Of a DNA stretch of 64,000 nt, positions 58,699 to 64,000 are shown in pieces. The notes under the pieces are model-generated. The model was not told the origin of the DNA. It saw only the letters and a list, made by a program, of their open reading frames with translations, and made no database searches. The translations under genes were made by a program, and so were the position numbers. This DNA is from Lineus longissimus (taxonomy: Eukaryota; Nemertea; Pilidiophora; Heteronemertea; Lineidae), in the NCBI RefSeq assembly GCF_910592395.1, contig NC_088315.1:4216501-4280500 (forward strand), written 5' to 3'. Position 1 is the stretch's first letter. Every line of letters starts with the position of its first letter.

Positions 58699-58816
58699 CT
58701 TACAAGATGTCCCATGCTTAGTGATGCATGACCACTGGAATGCAAAGACAACAATAGGAAGCTAGCGGTCCTTCTAATTACCGACTCGCCCACCTTACCT
58801 GACTTTTGGTTCTTGC
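58699..58816 (-). CDS. Probable coding exon of a gene divergent from fuz
   Basis: On the minus strand an excellent acceptor (TTTTTTTGTTTTTAG) precedes 118 nt ending in an excellent donor (TTGTAAG/GTAAGA). One frame is open throughout (KNQKSGKVGESVIRRTAS..., ending GHASLSMGHLV), entering in phase 1 and leaving in phase 2. A candidate upstream exon at about 59089-59146 (reading SDKVKPGKKG) ends in phase 1 at AAAAAGG/GTAAGA and would join in frame, giving a Lys-rich N-terminus. An internal AG/GTAAGG and CATTCCAG could alternatively split this exon, but the unsplit frame is open. The protein is not recognised. Confidence 0.4.
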
Positions 58817-58981
58817 CTAAAAACAAAAAAACTAATTTATGACCATAAAGAAGATAATTGCAAAATTCACCAAAAAAGTGAGGGCCAAACACAATGAAAT
58901 AAATCAAATTTAATTAAAATCAGCCCCAATTATACAGGGTTACAAAAACATTAAATCAAAGCTTCGCTAAAGAGCCATTTA

Positions 58982-59073
58982 TATAAATCGCAAACTGCAA
59001 GAGCTGCCAACAAACTCCACAAGTTTTTATAAATCGCAAACTACAAGAGCTGCAAACAAACTCCACAAGTTTT
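58982..59073 (+). repeat. 46-bp tandem duplication
   Basis: Two 46-base units (from 58982 and 59028) of the type TATAAATCGCAAACT.CAAG followed by AGCTGC.AACAAACTCC. They differ at two positions. A nearby direct repeat of ATGTCGTCTGCTTT occurs twice at about 59114 and 59135. Confidence 0.85.
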
Positions 59074-59455
59074 CAAGTCTTACCCTTTTTTCCAGGTTTT
59101 ACTTTATCTGAATATGTCGTCTGCTTTTGGCAAAATGTCGTCTGCTTTGGTAAACTGCCAATATCAAATTGGATATCCAGCTATTTTCTCACTCATGACA
59201 GCTAACAGGTATAACAGTAGCACTAAAATAGGTCAATAAAAAATACACATGTACATTATGCATGCAGTGTGTACATACTGATACAGCATCCCCATCACCA
59301 TCCATCAATTGTGCCAAAAGAGATGACAAAAAATGAGCTATTTTCTAAGTGTCTCTTCTAACTAAAAACTCAATGACAACCATGCAGACTTGAGCACTTC
59401 GGTGAAAATGATCACTAAAAGTATTTGCAATACGGGAAATCGTTTTTTCACTCAC

Positions 59456-59520
59456 CATAATTACGATTAATTACGATTTTCTTTTGACCTCAGCAGCACT
59501 CTCAGGCACCTCCCTCTCGG
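59456..59520 (-). other. Candidate first exon of the divergent gene
   Basis: On the minus strand a consensus donor (TTATG/GTGAGT) ends an exon whose last three bases are ATG (59456-59458). This would be a first exon that contributes only the start codon, in phase 0. The start codon lies 113 bp from the fuz start codon, head to head. The transcription start is not defined; the upper limit given is approximate. Confidence 0.35.
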
Positions 59521-59571
59521 TCCAATGCTTTATTTCGACTGAAGTGCGCATGCGTCAGTTGATAAACAAAG
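59521..59571. promoter_or_regulatory. Compact, probably bidirectional promoter of fuz
   Basis: A CCAAT box (59522-59526), an NRF1-like palindrome TGCGCATGCGTC (59545-59556, one base off consensus) and a YY1-like AAGATGGC (59569-59576) that includes the fuz start codon lie within 55 bp. This is a common architecture of TATA-less animal housekeeping and ciliary gene promoters. YY1-type sites covering the ATG are often at the transcription start. A minus-strand first exon ends 64 bp away, so the same sites may serve both directions. Confidence 0.55.
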
Positions 59572-59649
59572 ATGGCTGCCTATCTTCTCTGCTTGACTGA
59601 GGAGGGAGGGGTGCCAATTTTCACGAAAACCAAGGGTGATTTGAAGCTG
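59572..59649 (+). CDS. fuz: Fuzzy (FUZ), coding exon 1
   Basis: First 26 codons of fuzzy, a planar cell polarity effector. In vertebrates FUZ works with INTU in the CPLANE complex at the basal body, promoting ciliogenesis and acting on a Rab GTPase. The start ATG (AAAGATGGC) lies 16 bp after the NRF1-like site. The peptide contains YLLCLTEEGGVPIFTKTKG, equivalent to the first beta strand and turn of the N-terminal longin domain (vertebrate FUZ: HLLCLA..SGVPLF). The exon ends CTG/GTAAGA in phase 0 and joins exon 2 at 63682 in frame. The identification rests on both exons together and is from memory of the family, not a search. Confidence 0.85.
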
Positions 59650-60087
59650 GTAAGATGAATTGAAGATGTAGTCTTGTAATATAGAATATGCTGAGTCTGG
59701 AGACGTCTTCATATTGCCGATTGGTCAAGTAATAAATGAGTGTGCAGTGAATGAATTCGAAGCACTTTTCAGTTTCCAGTTCATTTTTGCATTGATTTGT
59801 ACACACAGTAGTAGGCTAGTATAGTAGCAAAAATGTACTGCATTCCCGCACAGCACATGATACCTGATCGATTACCTCATAATTAGCTGGATATATTCGT
59901 CCATTTGCACTGATGGTGTTGCCGTGAACTAGTAGGTAGGCGTTCCTTGCGCCATCCCAGGCATGGCTTGCATTCTGCACACTCTTAGTATCGAACACTG
60001 TCTCTGACTTTTCCATGTTTGATTCATTCTCTCTATAGCCCTCAAGAGGTGACGGTCCCCACAATTGGCATGTACTCTATACACATA

Positions 60088-60254
60088 TCTCTCCAAACTT
60101 GCTTTTCATCTGAGTTCTACTTGTAATCCGTTGGTAATATACATGAACTATATTTAGCCTCAAATTACTAGATCTCTCTCCAAACTTGCTTTTCATCTGA
60201 GTTCTACTTGTAATCCGTTGGTAATACATGTACTATATTTAGCCTCAAATTACT
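60088..60254 (+). repeat. 87-bp tandem duplication in fuz intron 1
   Basis: Two units (from 60088 and 60175) share TCTCCAAACTTGCTTTTCAT, GAGTTCTACTTGTAATCCGT and TATATTTAGCCTCAAATTAC. The second lacks about three bases (AATATACATGAAC versus AATACATGTAC). A recent duplication. Confidence 0.9.
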
Positions 60255-61668
60255 ATATATATACTAAGGGGTTCGCCCAGTATTCATTCTTCATACGATG
60301 TTATATAACTTGGTTGTATATGTTAAGGCGGGTGCCGAATTGTCAGGAGTGCCATTCTGACAGGTCAAAGGGAAAGATGTGAGTTACCGCTGCCTGCAAG
60401 GGGTAACACACTGAAAGCTTTCTTTATCTGGCCTCGTGAATGTGGCAATACCTATGGCTAAAAATGAAAGTCAAGCCCTCATCCAAGGATCCAATGATCC
60501 TGTTCGTGTTGTGTAGCTACTAAACTGAGTGACAGAGCATCAAGCCTGTCATGCTGTCTTGAACATGCTGCCTGACACGACAACATTCAATCAAAGACTT
60601 AATACCTTTAGCTTGCATGTTTTCAAAGACCGACATGAGAATCGATTCGAAAACTTTCAAATACAACAACACAATAGCATGATGATTGGGGAGATTTAGC
60701 TGGGAGTGGGATTTTTCACAGATGCTGCAAGATTAACGAGGGATTTACTCAATCAATATATCTAGAATTGTCTTTTATCGAAACATCATCTGTCATTTGT
60801 GCGAGTTCTTATAGTACATTGATGTCTGCTGCATGTCAATTGTCATTGAAATGGTGCTGCTTTATGAGAATTTAGAACTTTTATAACCATTGTGTTGCTG
60901 CAATGTCAGCTCTACCTACAGATATTAAAATTACGACATTGTCTCTTTACCCATACAATCTGTTCTGCATAAGGTCGCAATTAGTCATCATATGCCAAGC
61001 TTGCACATAATTTGACCCAATAAGAATGCACCTTTACCGGAACAGGAAGGTCATCTCCATACAATAGTCTCATTGATGATGTCACATTGCCTTGGTGACA
61101 TACATGTAGGACTCGAGATCAGAGCACCGCCAAAAATGGTCGTAAACATTAACTGGTCTACAGTACATGTACACCTCTGGCTACTATAGAGTGGTAAATA
61201 AGTACACACTATTCTAGTACCGATGATGGGAATTGGTAAAGCAAACCAACATCATATTTGTAAGTTCTCCTTACTTCCTAATAAATCATTTCTAGAACAA
61301 CCAAGTAAATATACTTATCCCTTAATGACATAGAGTGGTTGTACAGACTGTTTACTATAGCGTACAAACCATCAAACATGGTCGAGAGGTTTTCCATCGA
61401 GAGGTATGGGACGAGACTGGGCCTAATTGCCAACCGGAGTCTGCACAATATGCTAATAATCAGAGGACCATTTTGAAATCCCAGATTTACCTGGTTATTA
61501 GTTTTTATTCTTATGACCCCCCTCCTCCCGGATCCCTGCAATGGGGCAATCAAGCGTTCAATTTTATTCTAAAATCTAAAAAATGTATGTTTCCATTCAC
61601 AGTGGCTTCCAATGGTCAGCTTCCCCCTCCATCCATATTCTTTTGAATAAAAGTATGCTTGTATTAAG

Positions 61669-61683
61669 CCCCCCCCCCCCCCC
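61669..61683 (+). repeat. Homopolymer run of 15 C
   Basis: An uninterrupted C15 within a C/T-rich stretch. A similar 14-C run lies at 52989-53002 and a 9-C run at 4324-4332. Such runs are assembly- and length-error prone. Confidence 0.9.
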
Positions 61684-63681
61684 TCCCAAGTAACAGCCTT
61701 CTTTTTCCGAAAACCCTCTACAGAAAAGAGTATGAAATGATCAAAGCATCATTGAAGCATAAACTCCAGTATAATCTGCCAGACACAAAATAGAAAAATA
61801 CATCATCAGAAATAATTCAAGTATTGTGTGCTCGTCAAGTACCAATTTATATTCAAAATCATAAAAAGGTTTTATTGTTATAAATTCTTGAGGCAGAATA
61901 GTAGGTAATTCATGCTGAATGATGGCATTATCTGTAGTAACACGATAGTAAGGCCACACTCCATGCGAATCTCGTTACAAAAATGAATCAATATACGGTA
62001 TTATATTTGAAAGTAAGGAAGTCACATTGCATTTTAGTATTTTGAGAGATGAGCTTGAATGATGATTTGATTAAACAGGATGCAGGGAACCCATTTTCAT
62101 GATTTTCTGGCTGACAGAAAAACATAATATCTCTGCAAATTGATAAGATGCTTGGAAATATGACAGTTTTGTGATGAATGAAAGTTTTCCAATTGTTTGA
62201 AAAGGACATTTTAAGACGTTTTTTTTCTTTCGATTTTGTCATACATGTAAACGTAGCCTTAATGTTTTAAAAAAAATCATTGTGGCTATTGTTAAAAGGG
62301 GATGAAGATATGTTCGAAAGAATCATTGAAGTTAAAATGTATATCATCTATGGATGAAAAAACGAGGGTGCAATCAGAAAAGACATGAATGTCAAAATGG
62401 ATGCCCATTGGACGTAAATTCCACCCTGAGTTTACTGGTTGAATGCCTGTGTATGATGTGGACTTGTTCGATAAAATCTTGGTGAAATGCACCCGGATTG
62501 TACCATCGTGCATCTCATGCGGTCCCATCTTCGTAATCAGAGAAAGTTGTGAAACTGAACCTGTTGTATAATTAATGGCTATACGATGAGAGCGGATATT
62601 TGAATTTCTTGATTTACGGTTTTACTTTGAGTTGCGGTTCATCTTACATTATTTCCAAGTATGACAACTCATTGTTGGTAGTTTTTGCATTATTTCAAAT
62701 ATATTAAAATATCGCGTTTCGATCTTAGCTGCCTGGGGAGCACAAGGAAAAGGCAGTCGTTATCTTTAATTCATTGATGAAAGTACTAATTAAAGTATTT
62801 CTTGACACACCCCAAAGAAGTGTGTACTTTGAGAAATACGTCACTTGGAAAGTCATTTTGTGGTTTGACTTGCCTGGGGAGCTTTCTCTAAAATACCCAT
62901 TCTGGAGTTTTCTTTATTATTCAAACTTGCCGACTAGTAATTAATTTGTATGATGTACTGTGATAATGTAAGATCTAAAGTTAACGAAGAAAAATGTGCC
63001 CATTCTTTTTGGGAAATCTTTGAAGCGAAGTGGGAATGCTAAAAAATACTGAAGTAATGTAGAGAAATGTAGAGTAGACAGTCTACTGTAAGCATTGCAT
63101 GTTGAATCAAATGATTCTGCACCAATGACTGATCTTTGACTTTGATGTGGTTTACGACTTTCTTGGGCGAAGTACCCTGGCACCGCAATGGTTAACACTG
63201 TAATCTGTGCATTTACCCCGCGGAATTCTGCATGCAGATAATTAATGCAGCATTATAGTTTTTACGGCGTATTGATTAAGAGTGCCGAATGCAGAGACGC
63301 CTAGGGGTGTAAACGCGGGAATCTTTGCTGCAGTATTGGTGTGAAATTGGCATGAGATGTGGCATTGAGTAATTGATACCAATGTATTTGTATGTGACTG
63401 GCAATATGGCATTGGTCTTTTGGACATTGAAGATCTGAACTTTGTGATTCTTTAGACCTTCTTGAATCAAGAGAGATTTCTACGTCGTTGAAGTCAGTAA
63501 CTTCCATTTGTTTCAGAACATGCATGTATTTGGTTGCCTCAAAACTCCTTTCAAACTCCCTCGGTCAGTCAGGATTCCAACTTCTTCATTTTGTCATGGG
63601 TTATCAGCATTACCTGGAGGTTCCAAAGAATATATCATCTCTTGACTTTTACTTATTACTACCACCTTTGTCTACTTTCAG

Positions 63682-63803
63682 CTCCCGTTCCCTGTCATAG
63701 GTTCTATGAATGGCGTCCATATGTTTGCAAGCAATCATGGGGTATCCCTCGTCACAACCACAACTGAAGATTCAAAAGTCGCCTGGAAAGTGTTTCATGA
63801 TAG
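63682..63803 (+). CDS. fuz: Fuzzy (FUZ), coding exon 2
   Basis: An exon of 122 nt (40 codons plus 2 bases, leaving in phase 2) between a good acceptor (CTACTTTCAG) and the donor ATAG/GTGAGA. It reads LPFPVIGSMNGVHMF, then a variable segment, then TTTEDSKVAWKVFHD. Vertebrate FUZ has LPFSVIGSLNGVHMF followed after a similar gap by VVWKSFHDS, so the match in sequence and spacing is strong. The split codon starting AG fits the conserved Ser after FHD. This is the rest of the N-terminal longin-domain sheet. Remaining exons lie beyond the window. Confidence 0.92.
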
Positions 63804-64000
63804 GTGAGAGATGATATCTCTGGCTGTCTCAACTTTTAGACTAAGTTTAAACGCATTGACTGAAGGAGGATAGTTTTGACCCTTCCATACTCAGCTCCAC
63901 TTGATCTCATGCCAAAAAGCAGAGAACGAAATCACAGAAATCATTCCATAAAAGATCGACGATACCGGTCGTCTGGTAAGCCCTCTAACGAGACGATCGA
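63804..64000 (+). other. fuz: Start of fuz intron 2, runs off the window
   Basis: Begins GTGAGAGATG. No further exon is visible before the window ends at 64000, so fuz is partial here (first two coding exons only). Confidence 0.75.

Larger units (their letters stand above)
59650..63681 (+). other. fuz: fuz intron 1, about 4.0 kb
   Basis: Starts GTAAGA and ends in a pyrimidine-rich tract with TCTACTTTCAG. It contains an 87-bp tandem duplication (60088) and a 15-C run (61669). Other open frames here (up to 103 codons, 61335-61646) have no family resemblance. I see no separate gene inside. Confidence 0.8.

Noticed and set aside
1-64000. CRISPR arrays, operons, bacterial promoters, rRNA genes
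   Set aside because: Sequence is animal nuclear DNA; no regularly spaced repeats or rRNA segments were seen.

Overview
This is metazoan nuclear DNA, most likely from a marine invertebrate (a lophotrochozoan or an invertebrate deuterostome; the sequence alone does not settle which). It is AT-rich and gene-poor, has spliced genes, and is full of dispersed repeats. Two items are well supported: the 5' end of the ciliogenesis/planar-polarity gene fuz (fuzzy) at the right edge, and a structurally complete DIRS1-type tyrosine-recombinase retrotransposon in the middle.

Layout. 1-36 kb: mostly non-coding DNA with a tRNA-derived SINE head (about 0.45 kb), members of a pogo-like MITE family with TA target duplications (3.2, 9.4-10.3, 15.9 and 36.2 kb; also 49.2 and 54.1 kb), a repeat family ending in a GAC-rich tail (28.7, 29.0 and 32.6-33.1 kb), one decayed coding block (17.5-18.4 kb, minus), and a few isolated candidate exons with good splice sites that I cannot assign. 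36467-43242: the DIRS element, coding on the minus strand, visibly GC-rich against its AT-rich surroundings. Its ORFs are Gag-like, RT/RNase H and tyrosine recombinase. It has 164-bp identical inverted terminal repeat cores, an internal complementary region that reproduces the joined ends, and a shared AAT at both ends. 43-59 kb: repeats, a second SINE, a nested foldback, and no recognised gene. 59.4-64 kb: a compact, apparently bidirectional promoter (CCAAT, NRF1-like and YY1-like motifs), fuz exon 1 (59572-59649), a 4.0-kb intron, fuz exon 2 (63682-63803), then the gene leaves the window. A probable divergent gene of unknown identity starts on the minus strand 113 bp from the fuz start codon.

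The DIRS proteins are expected to act together: Gag-like protein packages the RNA, RT/RNase H copies it, the ends and the internal complementary region guide formation of a closed circle, and the tyrosine recombinase inserts the circle at a short matching trinucleotide without target-site duplication. All reading frames and catalytic residues look intact and the terminal repeats are identical, so the insertion looks young and possibly autonomous. Coding calls outside fuz and the DIRS element are tentative: they rest on splice-site quality and open frames, not on family recognition.
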